The notes under the pieces were generated by a model. That model did not search any database and was not told the origin of the DNA. It saw nothing but the letters and a program-made list of their open reading frames with translations. A stretch of DNA of 64,000 bases from Streptomyces sp. CBMA123. GTDB taxonomy: Bacteria > Actinomycetota > Actinomycetes > Streptomycetales > Streptomycetaceae. Positions within the stretch are counted from its first letter, which is position 1, and each line of letters opens with the position of its first letter. The translations under genes were made by a program, and so were the position numbers. The stretch lies in assembly GCF_014596465.1 (NCBI RefSeq), contig NZ_MECK01000621.1, forward strand, positions 47,713 through 111,712, written 5' to 3'. This document shows, piece after piece, positions 50,195-58,872 of the stretch.

Positions 50195-51646
50195 CTACGC
50201 CCCGCTGTCCGTGCGCTCCTCGGGGCGGCCGGGCTCGGCCCAGCGGGTGTGGTAGCTGCCCGGCCGGTCGGTGCGGCGGTAGGTGTGGGCGCCGAAGAAG
50301 TCGCGCTGTCCCTGGATCAGGGCGGCGGGCAGGTGCTCGCTGCGCAGGGTGTCGTAGGAGGCCAGTGCGGCGGAGAAGGCCGGTACCGGGATGCCGTGCT
50401 GGGCCGCCGCGGCGACGACCGTGCGCCAGGCGGCCTGGGCGTCGGCGATCTCGGTGGCGAACTGCTTCTCGGCGAGCAGGCTGACCAGGTCGGGGTTGTC
50501 CGCGTGGGCGGCGCGGATCCGGTCCAGGAAGGCGGCCCGGATGATGCAGCCGCCGCGCCAGATCTTCGCGACCGCGCCGAGGTCGATGTCCCAGCCGTAC
50601 TCGGCGGCCGCGTCGCGGATCATGGTCCAGCCCTGGTCGTAGGCGATGACCTTCGACGCGTACAGCGCCTGCTCGACGTCCCGGGTGAACCGGTCGGCCT
50701 CGTGCGGGCGCATCTCGTGCACGGTGCCGCCGGGCAGCGGGCGGTAGGCCGCGCGCAGTTCGGCGCGGGAGGAGGCGACCCGGGCGAAGGTGGCCTGGGC
50801 GATGGCGGTGACCGGGGAGCCGAGGTCGAGGGCGGTCTGTACCGTCCAGCGTCCGGTGCCCTTCTGCTCCGCGGCGTCCTGGACGATGTCGACGAAGGGC
50901 TTGCCGGTGTCGGCGTCGGTGTGGGCGAGGACCTCGGCGGTGATCTCGATGAGGTACGAGTCCAGGCGGCCCTGGTTCCAGCGCCGGAAGATGTCGGCGA
51001 TCTCGGCCGGGGCGTACCCGCCGACCTCCCGCAGCAGGTGGTAGGCCTCGGCGATGAGCTGCATGTCGGCGTACTCGATGCCGTTGTGCACCATCTTCAC
51101 GAAGTGCCCGGCGCCGTCGCTGCCGATGTGGGTGCAGCACGGCTCGCCGTCCACGTGGGCGCTGATCTTCTCCAGCATCGGGCCGAGCACGGTGTAGGAC
51201 TCGGCGGAGCCGCCGGGCATGACCGAGGGGCCGAGCAGGGCGCCCTCCTCCCCGCCGGAGACGCCGCTGCCGACGAAGTGGATGCCGCGCTCGCGCAGCG
51301 ACTTCTCCCGGCGGCGGGTGTCGGCGAAGTGGGCGTTGCCGCCGTCGATGATCATGTCGCCCGGTTCCAGCAGCGGCGCGAACTCCTCGATCACCTCATC
51401 GGTGGGGCCGCCCGCCTTCACCATGATCAGCAGCCGGCGCGGCCGTTCCAGCGCGGCCACGAAGTCCTGCGGCGACTCCGCCGGGACGAACCGGCCCTCG
51501 TGGCCGAACTCCTCGACCAGGGCCCGGGTCCGGGCGGGGGTGCGGTTGTGCACCGCGACCGTGTAGCCGTTGCGGGCGAAGTTCCGCGCCAGGTTGCGGC
51601 CCATGACCGCCAGCCCCGTCACGCCGATCTGTGCGGATGCGTCCAT
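50195..51646 (-). CDS. gnd: 6-phosphogluconate dehydrogenase (decarboxylating)
   Basis: 483 residues from the ATG at 51646. NADP-binding GLAVMGRNLARNFARNGYTV with Asn-Arg-Thr after beta-2 (VHNRTPART); catalytic MVHNGIEYADMQLIAEAY (Lys183/Asn187 class) and substrate loop HIGSDGAGHFVKMVHNG. The C-terminus reads KQFATEIADAQAAWR, then SALASYDTLRSEHLPAALIQ-GQRDFFGAHTYRRTD, which is diagnostic. Oxidises 6-phosphogluconate to ribulose-5-phosphate with NADP reduction in the pentose phosphate pathway. It is a long-form (GndA) enzyme rather than the 300-residue type also found in actinobacteria. Confidence 0.96.
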   Translation of the reverse strand: MDASAQIGVTGLAVMGRNLARNFARNGYTVAVHNRTPARTRALVEEFGHEGRFVPAESPQDFVAALERPRRLLIMVKAGGPTDEVIEEFAPLLEPGDMIIDGGNAHFADTRRREKSLRERGIHFVGSGVSGGEEGALLGPSVMPGGSAESYTVLGPMLEKISAHVDGEPCCTHIGSDGAGHFVKMVHNGIEYADMQLIAEAYHLLREVGGYAPAEIADIFRRWNQGRLDSYLIEITAEVLAHTDADTGKPFVDIVQDAAEQKGTGRWTVQTALDLGSPVTAIAQATFARVASSRAELRAAYRPLPGGTVHEMRPHEADRFTRDVEQALYASKVIAYDQGWTMIRDAAAEYGWDIDLGAVAKIWRGGCIIRAAFLDRIRAAHADNPDLVSLLAEKQFATEIADAQAAWRTVVAAAAQHGIPVPAFSAALASYDTLRSEHLPAALIQGQRDFFGAHTYRRTDRPGSYHTRWAEPGRPEERTDSGA

Positions 51647-52048
51647 GACCTGTTGCTTCCTTCCTCGGAGCCTCCGGAGAGCCCGCAGGCTCGTCCCGCG
51701 CGTCGTGCGGCGCCCGTCGGGACCTCGCAGCGGTACCTCGTGGCGCGCACGGAAAGACCGCCCCGGGCGGTCGGACTACAGGATCGCCGCCGGCGATGTG
51801 CCGCGCCCGGGGAGTTAGCCCGTTCGGGCCCCCGGGCACCGCTGCCGCTGGTGCGGCGGCGGCCATGGTGGTCCACCAATCCTCATGACAGCACAACGAG
51901 TTGGTGAGGGCAAGGTAAAATCGCGCGGCTCTCCGGGCAGGAGTCCGGCGTTGTTCATGTGCCGGCCGCCGCCGGTACACCGGGGCCTCCCACGCTGGGG
52001 GCGCACCGCCGCAGTCACCTCACCTCCCCCCCTCCACAGGAGACCTCT
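51647..52048. other. 402-bp divergent intergenic region
   Basis: Separates gnd (minus) from the secreted phosphodiesterase-like gene (plus). A TAAAAT hexamer at 51916-51921 is a possible -10 for the latter without a good -35, and GGTGG-T-CCACC at 51867-51877 is a short dyad. No gene is supported here. Confidence 0.4.
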
Positions 52049-53686
52049 GTGACCCGTCGTTATGTCCGGCTGGCCGCCACCATCGGCGCCGCCGGAGTGC
52101 TGGCCGGATCCACCGTCGCCCAGGCCGCCGCCGCCGAGGAGGGCCGCGGCGCCCACGCCCAGCACGTCCTGCTGGTGTCGGTCGACGGCCTGCACCAGTC
52201 GGACCTCGCCCGGTTCGTGGCCGAGCACCCGCAGTCGGCGCTCGCCCGGCTGGTCCGCGGCGGTGTCGAGTACACCCACGCCAGCACCACCAACCCCTCG
52301 GACTCCTTCCCCGGCATGGTCGCCCAGCTGACCGGCGGTGGCCCCGGCACCACCGGCGTCTACTACGACGACGCCTACAACGCCGCGCTGCTCCCGGCCG
52401 GCACGACCGACTGCGAGAGCGCCAAGCCCGGCGCCGAGGTGGACCTCACCGAGGACCTGGACAAGAACAAGGACGCGCTCGACGCCGGCCAGGGCCTGCC
52501 CGGACTGCCCGGCTCCATCCTGCGGATGACCGGCCGCCCGCAGACCCTGATCGACCCGGCCAAGCTGCCCGTCGACCCCGACACCTGCAAGCCGGTCTAC
52601 CCGCATTCCTACCTCCAGGTGAACACCGTCTTCGAGGTGGCCCGCCAGGCCGGGCTGCGCACCGCGTGGTCGGACAAGCACGCCGCCTACGACATCCTCA
52701 ACGGCCCCTCGGGCGACGGCATCCAGGACCTCTTCACCCCCGAGATCAACAGCAACGCGACCGGCTACAAGGGCGACTGGACCAAGGACAACCAGGCCAC
52801 CGAGCAGTACGACTCGTACAAGGTGCAGGCCGTCCTCAACCAGATCGACGGCTACGACCACAGCCGCGCGCAGAAGGTCGGCACCCCGGCAGTGTTCGGC
52901 CTGAACTTCCAGTCGGTCTCGACCGCGCAGAAGCTCGCCGGCTCCCAGGGCCTCCAGGGCGGCTACATCGGCAAGGGCGTGCCCGGCCCGCTGGTGGAGA
53001 AGAACCTGGAGTACGTCGACCAGCAGATCGGCGCGCTGACCGCCGAACTGCGCAAGCAGCACCTGGACGGCTCCACCACCGTCATCCTCTCCGCCAAGCA
53101 CGGCCAGTCCCCGACCGACCCGGCCGCGCTCAACCGGATCGACGACGGCCCGCTGCTGGCCGGCCTCAACGCCGCCTGGAAGGCCGCCCACCCGGGCGCC
53201 GGCGACCTGGTCGCCCACGCCGTCGACGACGACGGCGTGCTGCTCTGGCTCAACGACCGCTCCGAGACCGCCACCGAGTTCGCCAAGAACCACCTGCTGG
53301 CGCAGAACGGCAACGGCGTCGACATCAACGGCAAGCCCCGCCCCTTCACCAGGAGCGGCGTCCAGAAGGCCTACGCCGGCGAGGCGGCCGCCGACTACTT
53401 CGGCGTCGAGCCCGGCGACCCCCGGGTGCCGGATGTCTTCGGCATCGCCCAGTACGGCGTCGTCTACACCGGCGGCAGCAAGATCGCCGAGCACGGCGGC
53501 GCCCACCCCGACGACCTCGACGTCCCGCTGGTCGTCTCCGGCGCGGCCACCCCGAACGGCGCCCGCCAGGACGCGAAGGTCGAGACCAAGCAGATCGCGC
53601 CGACCATCCTGAAGCTGCTCGGCCTCCAGCCGAACGCCCTGGAGGCCGTCCGCGAGGAGCACACCCGGGTCCTGCCGGTCCGCTGA
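52049..53686 (+). CDS. Secreted alkaline-phosphatase-superfamily phosphodiesterase
   Basis: 545 residues, GTG at 52049 with AGGAGA seven bases upstream. Signal peptide: RYVRLAATIGAAGVLAGSTV-AQAAA. Alkaline phosphatase/NPP fold: HVLLVSVDGLHQSDLARF (metal Asp), THASTTNPSDSFPGMVAQLT with candidate nucleophile Thr/Ser, TAWSDKHAAYDILNG (Asp/His), VILSAKHGQSPTD and KIAEHGGAHPDDLDVPLVVS near the C-terminus. Type I nucleotide pyrophosphatase/phosphodiesterases hydrolyse nucleotides or phospholipid-like diesters outside the cell. Single gene with a strong terminator behind. Confidence 0.88.
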   Translation: MTRRYVRLAATIGAAGVLAGSTVAQAAAAEEGRGAHAQHVLLVSVDGLHQSDLARFVAEHPQSALARLVRGGVEYTHASTTNPSDSFPGMVAQLTGGGPGTTGVYYDDAYNAALLPAGTTDCESAKPGAEVDLTEDLDKNKDALDAGQGLPGLPGSILRMTGRPQTLIDPAKLPVDPDTCKPVYPHSYLQVNTVFEVARQAGLRTAWSDKHAAYDILNGPSGDGIQDLFTPEINSNATGYKGDWTKDNQATEQYDSYKVQAVLNQIDGYDHSRAQKVGTPAVFGLNFQSVSTAQKLAGSQGLQGGYIGKGVPGPLVEKNLEYVDQQIGALTAELRKQHLDGSTTVILSAKHGQSPTDPAALNRIDDGPLLAGLNAAWKAAHPGAGDLVAHAVDDDGVLLWLNDRSETATEFAKNHLLAQNGNGVDINGKPRPFTRSGVQKAYAGEAAADYFGVEPGDPRVPDVFGIAQYGVVYTGGSKIAEHGGAHPDDLDVPLVVSGAATPNGARQDAKVETKQIAPTILKLLGLQPNALEAVREEHTRVLPVR

Positions 53687-53728
53687 CGCCTGGTCCGCTG
53701 ACGCCCGGAGCGCCGGCGTCGGGACGCC

Positions 53729-53763
53729 GATGACGGCGGGGGAGGGGCGCCCCCGCCGTCATC
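53729..53763. terminator. 14-bp perfect hairpin between convergent genes
   Basis: GATGACGGCGGGGG (53729-53742) pairs with CCCCCGCCGTCATC (53750-53763) across AGGGGCG, between the phosphodiesterase stop and the convergent reductase ending at 53864. Confidence 0.85.
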
Positions 53764-53863
53764 GTGATCGCCCTGCGCGGTCGCGGTCGCGCCCACGCTC
53801 GCAGGGCGGGTGGCGTTCACGTTCGGGTGGACCCGGCGAGCGGTCGAGTCGCGGGACGGGTGC

Positions 53864-54427
53864 TCAGCGCCTCGTCTCGTACCTGGTCAGGACCACGCCG
53901 CAGGGAAGCGTCCGCGTCTCCACCAGGTTCAGGTTCACCCAGCTGTCCAGCGCGGTGAAGAACGGCGTGCCGCCGCCCACCAGGACCGGCGCGGTGGCCA
54001 GTACGTACTCGTCGATCAGCCCGGCCCGCATGGCCGCCCCGGCGAGCGTCGCGCCGCCGACGGCCATCGGGCCGCCGTCCTCGGCCTTGAGCCGGGTGAT
54101 CTCGGCGACTGCGTCGCCGGTGACCAGGCGGGTGTTCCAGTCGACCTCGTCGGTCGTCGAGGAGAACACCACCTTCGACATGTCCCGCCAGCGGCGCGCG
54201 AACTCGATCTGCGCCGGGGTGGCGTCGGGCTGCTGGTCGCCGGTCGGCCAGTAGGAGCTCATCGTCCGCCACAGCTTGCGCCCGTACAGCGACAGCTCGG
54301 TGGCCTGCACCTGGTCGGACCAGAACTGGAACAGCTCGTCGCTCGGCACGCTCCAGCCGATGTCGTCGCCGGGCGCGGCGATGTAGCCGTCCAGGGTCAG
54401 GTTCATGCCGTAGATCAGTTTCCGCAT
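53864..54427 (-). CDS. RibD-like dihydrofolate reductase family protein
   Basis: 187 residues from the ATG at 54427. RibD C-terminal/DHFR-like fold: MRKLIYGMNLTLDGYIAAPG at the start, FQFWSDQVQATELSLYGRKL-W, MSKVVFSSTTDEVDWNTRLV, and the nucleotide-binding PMAVGGATLAGAAMRAGLID EYVL. Streptomyces carry many such proteins with uncertain substrates; likely NADPH-dependent. It is divergent from the epimerase at 54594. Confidence 0.88.
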   Translation of the reverse strand: MRKLIYGMNLTLDGYIAAPGDDIGWSVPSDELFQFWSDQVQATELSLYGRKLWRTMSSYWPTGDQQPDATPAQIEFARRWRDMSKVVFSSTTDEVDWNTRLVTGDAVAEITRLKAEDGGPMAVGGATLAGAAMRAGLIDEYVLATAPVLVGGGTPFFTALDSWVNLNLVETRTLPCGVVLTRYETRR

Positions 54428-54593
54428 GGCGCCAGCCTTCCGTGAGTCGGTCCCACGCGTACGGACCGGCACGCCGCCAGGCCCGGTCCGCCGCTTGAAT
54501 ATTGCCGCGAACTCTGTCGTCACGTCAGGTATCGTCGCCCGTCGCCGAGTTCGCCCACCTGGAACGGACTCGGTTCCGAGCCTTGGAGGAACC

Positions 54594-55406
54594 ATGGGAG
54601 AACCACGGATGGTGAACCAGCCCCGTCTGGTCCTGCTCACCGGCGCCGCCGGCCGCATCGGCAGCAGCCTGCGCGAACTGCTGCCCGCCCACGGGTACCG
54701 GCTGCGCTGCTTCGACCGCCTGCCGGTGCCCGGCGAACCCGACGCGATCACCGCCGAGCTGGCGGACGCCGAGGCGTTGGCGGCCGCGATGGAGGGCGTC
54801 GACGCCGTGGTCCACCTGGCCGGGATACCGGGTGAGGCGCCGTTCGCCGACATCCTGGCGGCCAACATCGACGGGACCTACCGGCTGTACGAGGCCGCCC
54901 GGGCCGCGGGCGTGCGCCGGATCGTCTACGCGAGCAGCAACCACGCGACCGGCTTCACCGAGCGCCCCGCCGACGGCAGTTCCGTACCGGTGGACGCCCC
55001 GCAGCGGCCCGACACCTACTACGGGCTGTCCAAGTGCTTCGGCGAGGACCTCGCCTCGCTGTACGCCGACCGGCACGGGATCGAGACCGTCTCGCTGCGC
55101 ATAGGCTCCTTCACCCCCGAGCCCCGCAGCATCCGGATGCTCTCGACCTGGCTCAGCGCCGGCGACTGCGCCCGCCTGGTGCACGCCGCTCTCACCGGCC
55201 CGGTGGCCGGCCACACCGTCGCCTACGGCATCTCCGCCAACACCCGCGCCTGGTGGGACCTCTCCACGGCCCGGGCCCTCGGCTACCAGCCACAGGACGA
55301 CGCCGAGGACTACGCCGCCGAGCTGATCGCGAAGCTGGGCGAACTCGCCCCCGACGACCCGGAGTACCGCTACCTCGGCGGCAGCTTCACCCAGGCCGGG
55401 CGCTGA
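54594..55406 (+). CDS. NAD-dependent epimerase/dehydratase (uronate dehydrogenase-like)
   Basis: 270 residues from the ATG at 54594 with TTGGAGG upstream. Extended-SDR features: LLTGAAGRIGSSLRELLPAH (GxxGxxG), VDAVVHLAGIPGEAPF, the YxxxK pair in DTYYGLSKCFGED and YASSNHATGFTERP. The size and the GIPGEA motif are like uronate dehydrogenases, which oxidise glucuronate/galacturonate to the lactone. The substrate is uncertain. It converges on the alpha/beta hydrolase at 55434. Confidence 0.88.
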   Translation: MGEPRMVNQPRLVLLTGAAGRIGSSLRELLPAHGYRLRCFDRLPVPGEPDAITAELADAEALAAAMEGVDAVVHLAGIPGEAPFADILAANIDGTYRLYEAARAAGVRRIVYASSNHATGFTERPADGSSVPVDAPQRPDTYYGLSKCFGEDLASLYADRHGIETVSLRIGSFTPEPRSIRMLSTWLSAGDCARLVHAALTGPVAGHTVAYGISANTRAWWDLSTARALGYQPQDDAEDYAAELIAKLGELAPDDPEYRYLGGSFTQAGR

Positions 55407-55433
55407 CGCGGATAGTTTCCTGCGCTCGCGGGG

Positions 55434-56126
55434 TCACTCCACGGCATCGAGCAGGATCCGCGCCAGTTCACGCGGCGTGGAGAACATCGGCCAGTGGCCG
55501 GTGTCCAGTTCGACCAGTCGCCACCGCTCGCCCTTCAGCAACTCGGCGACGTCGCCGCTCGGTTCGGCGCCGTCGAGCAGGCATTTGACGTACGTCGCCG
55601 GGAGCTGCGCCAGCGGTCGCTCCAGGACGGCCGGCTCGGTGAGCGTCGCACCGGGGTGCGGGGTGGAGCCGCCGACGATGCGGGCGATCTGCTCGTCGGC
55701 GAGCCCCTGCCCCTGGTAGTCGGGCGCGGTGAGCGGGGCCCAGAACCCGTCGTCGGTGAGTGCCGCCTCGAAGGCCGCCCGCCCCTGCCACCAGGCGGAG
55801 GCGAAGGACTCGCCGTGCGTCGGCACGTTGGAGTCGACGAAGACGATCCGCCGCAGCCGGTCGCCGATCCGCTCGGCGGCCTGCCCGACCGGGATGCCCG
55901 AGTAGCTGTGCCCGACCAGGACGACGTCCCGCAGCCCGAGCCGGTCGACCTCGCCCACGATGTCCCGCACGTGCGTCTGCTGCCCGGCCGGCACACCCCG
56001 GCGTTCCGCGAGCCCGGACAGCGTCAGCGGGTGCGCGCCGTGCCCGGCCGCCCGCAGCTCCGGCACGACGTCGTCCCAGGCCCACGAACCGAGCCAAGCA
56101 CCCGCAACCAGTACGAAGTTCACCAT
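55434..56126 (-). CDS. Alpha/beta hydrolase
   Basis: 230 residues from the ATG at 56126. Nucleophile Ser74 in VLVGHSYSG (G-x-S-x-G), catalytic His near 213 in LDTGHWPMFSTP. The start MVNFVLVAGAWLGSWAWDDV is typical of the EstC/salicylate-esterase-like group. No signal peptide. Probably an intracellular esterase; alone between the epimerase and a regulator remnant. Confidence 0.9.
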   Translation of the reverse strand: MVNFVLVAGAWLGSWAWDDVVPELRAAGHGAHPLTLSGLAERRGVPAGQQTHVRDIVGEVDRLGLRDVVLVGHSYSGIPVGQAAERIGDRLRRIVFVDSNVPTHGESFASAWWQGRAAFEAALTDDGFWAPLTAPDYQGQGLADEQIARIVGGSTPHPGATLTEPAVLERPLAQLPATYVKCLLDGAEPSGDVAELLKGERWRLVELDTGHWPMFSTPRELARILLDAVE

Positions 56127-56541
56127 GGCCGCACCCTAGCGGGGCGGACCGACAACCCGTCCGAACGGCGGGCAGCGCGCGGTTCCCGGACTCCTGAGCG
56201 CGGCAGAGTCCGAACCCGCTCGTCGCAGGCCAGGTGAAACGGCTCGGCAGGCGCTTTCGGTGGCGGCCAGGGAGGCGAGCAGGCGCAGGCCCTCCTCGGA
56301 GGGGGAGCCGGGTTCGGCGGTGCGGACGGTCAGATGGGGTCCGGGTTCGGCGGCCCATGCCTTCGACGGTACGGCCTGCCCGCCGCGCGAGGGACGTACT
56401 GGCAGTACACCCCTCGCCGGTGCCTCGCCCGCCGCCGGGAAGCGCGGTTAGCTGGAAGAAGGACCCGGGCGGCACCTGCCCCGGCCTTCCCCTTTCTCAA
56501 GGGCCTGCTCAAGCCCTGACCCCACTCTGGAAGGCAGTTCC
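56127..56541. other. 415-bp gap holding a regulator remnant
   Basis: Between the hydrolase start and the cupin start. Apart from the MmyB-like fragment at 56236-56372, no gene is supported; the cupin promoter presumably lies in the right-hand half. Confidence 0.4.
56236..56372 (-). pseudogene. C-terminal remnant of an XRE-MmyB regulator
   Basis: On the minus strand the frame reads AWAAEPGPHLTVRTAEPGSP then SEEGLRLLASLAATESACRA. The block h-x-V-x-TAEPGSPSEEGLRLL matches the end of MmyB ligand-binding domains and parallels the intact regulator at 9030 (IMVYTAEPGTDAAERL). No start, helix-turn-helix or upstream half remains. Confidence 0.4.
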
Positions 56542-56952
56542 ATGCAGATCACCCGCAGCTCGACCGACACCCTCAAGGGCCCGGCCGACTGGTTCACCGG
56601 CGACGTCTACCTCGACGCCGTCGCCGCCGCGCCCGCGCCCTCGCGGGTCACCGCCAACCTGGTGCACTTCATGCCCGGCGCCCGCACCCACTGGCACCGC
56701 CACCCGCTCGGCCAGACCGTCTTCGTCACCGAGGGTGTCGGCCTGTGCCAGCGCCGCGGCGGACCCGTCGAGGTGATCCGGCCCGGCGACCGCGTCCTGT
56801 TCGAAGCCGGCGAGGAGCACTGGCACGGTGCCGCGCCGAACCGCCTGATGGTCCACCTGGCCATCAACGAAGGCGACGCCGACCACGACATCGTCCACTG
56901 GCTGACGCCCGTCACCGACGAGGAGTACGCCACCGCACCCGCCGCCGACTGA
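56542..56952 (+). CDS. Cupin-domain protein
   Basis: 136 residues from the ATG at 56542. Single cupin barrel: motif 1 ARTHWHRHPLGQTVFVTEGV-GLCQRRGG (metal-binding HxH then Glu) and motif 2 ERPGDRVLFEAGEEHWHGAA-type (IRPGDRVLFEAGEEHWHG) with the third His. Typical of small carboxymuconolactone/quercetinase-like cupins; may bind Fe or Mn. It precedes an alcohol dehydrogenase by 35 bp and is probably co-transcribed with it, so the two may act on one substrate. Confidence 0.88.
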   Translation: MQITRSSTDTLKGPADWFTGDVYLDAVAAAPAPSRVTANLVHFMPGARTHWHRHPLGQTVFVTEGVGLCQRRGGPVEVIRPGDRVLFEAGEEHWHGAAPNRLMVHLAINEGDADHDIVHWLTPVTDEEYATAPAAD

Positions 56953-56987
56953 ACCCTGCCCCGATCCCCCGCGAGGAGCACCCGCCC

Positions 56988-58028
56988 ATGCGTGTGAACG
57001 CCTACGCCGCCCCGGCCGCCGGCCTGCCGCTGGCCGCCACCACCATCGAGCGCCGTGAGGTCGGTCCGAACGACGTCCTCATAGCCATCCAGTACGTCGG
57101 CATCTGCCACTCCGACATCCACACCGTCCGGGGCGAGTGGGGGCCGCAGCCGTTCCCCGTCGTCCCCGGCCACGAGATCATCGGCACCGTCACCAAGGTC
57201 GGCGCCGCCGTCACCGGCCACCGGGTCGGCGACCGCGTCGGTGTCGGCTGCATGGTCGACTCCTGCGGCCGGTGCGCCCTGTGCCTGCGCGGCGACGAGC
57301 AGTACTGCACGGAAGGACCGGTCTTCACCTACGCCTCCGTCGGGCGCGACGGCACCCCCACCCAGGGCGGCTACTCCACCCACGTCGTCGTCGATGCCGG
57401 CTTCGTGCTGTCCGTCCCCGACGGCCTCGACCCGGCCGCTGCCGCCCCGCTGCTGTGCGCGGGCATCACCACCTACGCCCCGCTGCGCCACTGGGGCGCG
57501 GGCCCCGGCAAGAAGGTCGCCGTCGTCGGGCTCGGCGGCCTCGGCCACATGGCCGTCAAGCTCGCCCACGCCCTGGGAGCCCAGGTCACCGTGCTCTCCC
57601 AGTCGCTGAAGAAGCAGGAGGACGGACGCCGCCTCGGCGCCGACCACTACCACGCGACCTCCGACCCCGGCACCTTCACCGAGCTCGCCGGCCGCTTCGA
57701 CCTGATCGTCAACACCGTCAGCGCCGACCTCGACATCAACGCCTACCTCGGCCTGCTCGCCGTCGACGGCGTCCTCGCCAACGTCGGCGCCGCCCCCGGA
57801 GCGATGGCCGTCAACGGGTTCCTGCTCGGCAGCGCCCGGCGCGTCCTGACCGGCTCGATGATCGGCGGCATCGCCCTGACCCAGGAGATGCTCGACTTCT
57901 GCGCCGAGCACGGCATCGGCGCCGACATCGAGCTGATCTCCGCCGACCGGATCAACGACGCCTACGAACGGGTCCTGGCCTCCGACGTCCGCTACCGCTT
58001 CGTCATCGACACCGCCACCATCGGCTGA
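56988..58028 (+). CDS. Zinc-dependent NAD(P) alcohol dehydrogenase (CAD/YahK type)
   Basis: 346 residues, ATG at 56988 with GCGAGGAGC upstream. Catalytic zinc ligands Cys40 (VGICHSDIHT), His62-Glu63 (GHEIIG); structural zinc Cys93, Cys96, Cys99, Cys107; NADP-binding AVVGLGGLGHMAVKLAHALG. The pattern fits broad-specificity medium-chain alcohol dehydrogenases that reduce aldehydes. It follows the cupin. Its 3' end (58028) lies 96 bp from the cut AlkB remnant. Confidence 0.94.
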   Translation: MRVNAYAAPAAGLPLAATTIERREVGPNDVLIAIQYVGICHSDIHTVRGEWGPQPFPVVPGHEIIGTVTKVGAAVTGHRVGDRVGVGCMVDSCGRCALCLRGDEQYCTEGPVFTYASVGRDGTPTQGGYSTHVVVDAGFVLSVPDGLDPAAAAPLLCAGITTYAPLRHWGAGPGKKVAVVGLGGLGHMAVKLAHALGAQVTVLSQSLKKQEDGRRLGADHYHATSDPGTFTELAGRFDLIVNTVSADLDINAYLGLLAVDGVLANVGAAPGAMAVNGFLLGSARRVLTGSMIGGIALTQEMLDFCAEHGIGADIELISADRINDAYERVLASDVRYRFVIDTATIG

Positions 58029-58123
58029 CCCGCACGGACACGAGCGGCGGCAGGGCCCGGTGTCCTCCCGCCGCTCCGCGCTGCCCGGACGCTCGCCACC
58101 GATGCACCGCCGGCCGCATCGAC

Positions 58124-58318
58124 ACGCACTGACATGACGCCTCCGCCCGGGACCCGGGTGTGCCGGATCGGCACCGGGCCCCTCTCCCAGCTGCGGCAGG
58201 CGGCGACGAGGTGGCGCTGCTCCTCGACGGTGAGCCGGCCGGGTACGTGGACGGCCCCCGGGGCGGGTCCGGTACGGGGCGCGGGCGGCAGCGGGAAGAG
58301 CGGCGGGGTCGTGGTCAC
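58124..58318 (-). pseudogene. alkB: N-terminal remnant of alkB (DNA alkylation dioxygenase)
   Basis: GTG at 58318 overlaps the stop of the upstream gene (GTGA). The translation PLFPLPPAPRTGPAPGAVHV PGRLTVEEQRHLVAACRSWE RGPVPIRHTRVPGGGVMSVR matches the N-terminus of actinobacterial AlkB, where the next residues should lead to the GWHW and HxD iron-binding core. After MSVR (near 58124) homology stops and the frame becomes low-complexity and overlaps the opposite-strand gene. The Fe(II) ligands are therefore absent, and this is a truncated, inactive copy. Confidence 0.75.
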
Positions 58319-58872
58319 CGGGTGTTCCCGTTCTGGGGGAGCCGGGTGGTCAGCCGGCCGTGCCGGACCTCCCAGGCGCTGCCGTCCGCGGTGGCCCCGC
58401 GCAGGCCGTGCAGGGTGTCGGGGCCGGCGAGGGCGATGGCGCGCGGTTCGGCGAGGGCGGCGAAGCCGAAGGTCCGATCCGGGGCCCAGGCGGTGCTCTG
58501 CCGCAGCCGCCGGGCCATCTGGACCCAGCCGAGGGGCGCGGCGGCGACCACCCAGGCGTCCGGGGCCAGGGCGGTGAAGCGTCGGGCCGGGCGCAGCCAG
58601 GAGGCGGCCTGCTCGGGCCAGTCGGTGACGGCGAGGACGGATCCGCCGCGGTCCCGCCAGGCCTCGGCGAAGGCCTCGGTGGCCGCCCGGGAGGCGTCGT
58701 CGCGGCTGTGGCCCAGGGTGATGGTGTGCACCCGGGGGCGGGCGGCGGTCAACAGGCCGAGCAGCGCGGCGAGTTCGGCCTCGGTGTGCCCGTCGGGGGC
58801 GGGCAGGGGCCGGGAGCCGTCGAGCTCGGCGGGGCGGACCAGCGGGGACGGGCTGGGGGTGGCGGGGCTCAT
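58315..58872 (-). CDS. Unknown protein of the alkylation-repair operon
   Basis: 185 residues; the ATG at 58872 overlaps the Ada-domain stop (ATGA) and its own stop overlaps the alkB GTG, so it is coupled on both sides. I do not recognise a family. Seen: an N-terminal Pro/Ser tail, then a helical and beta segment (VHTITLGHSRDDASRAATEA FAEAWRDRGGSVLAVTDWPE) and WVVAAAPLGWVQMARRLRQS, ending TRLPQNGNTR. The Ser/Asp and Gly pattern resembles a Rossmann-like fold without a clear nucleotide loop. Its tight embedding suggests a role linked to alkylated-base handling, but this is inference. Confidence 0.75.
   Translation of the reverse strand: MSPATPSPSPLVRPAELDGSRPLPAPDGHTEAELAALLGLLTAARPRVHTITLGHSRDDASRAATEAFAEAWRDRGGSVLAVTDWPEQAASWLRPARRFTALAPDAWVVAAAPLGWVQMARRLRQSTAWAPDRTFGFAALAEPRAIALAGPDTLHGLRGATADGSAWEVRHGRLTTRLPQNGNTR

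Noticed and set aside
51959..52048. Upstream extension of the phosphodiesterase frame
   Set aside because: The extended N-terminus is not signal-like; the GTG at 52049 has an AGGAGA site and begins a clean signal peptide.
57992..58123. Continuation of the alkB frame beyond MSVR
   Set aside because: Sequence turns Ala/Gly/Arg low-complexity and its end overlaps the opposite-strand dehydrogenase; treated as post-junction noise.
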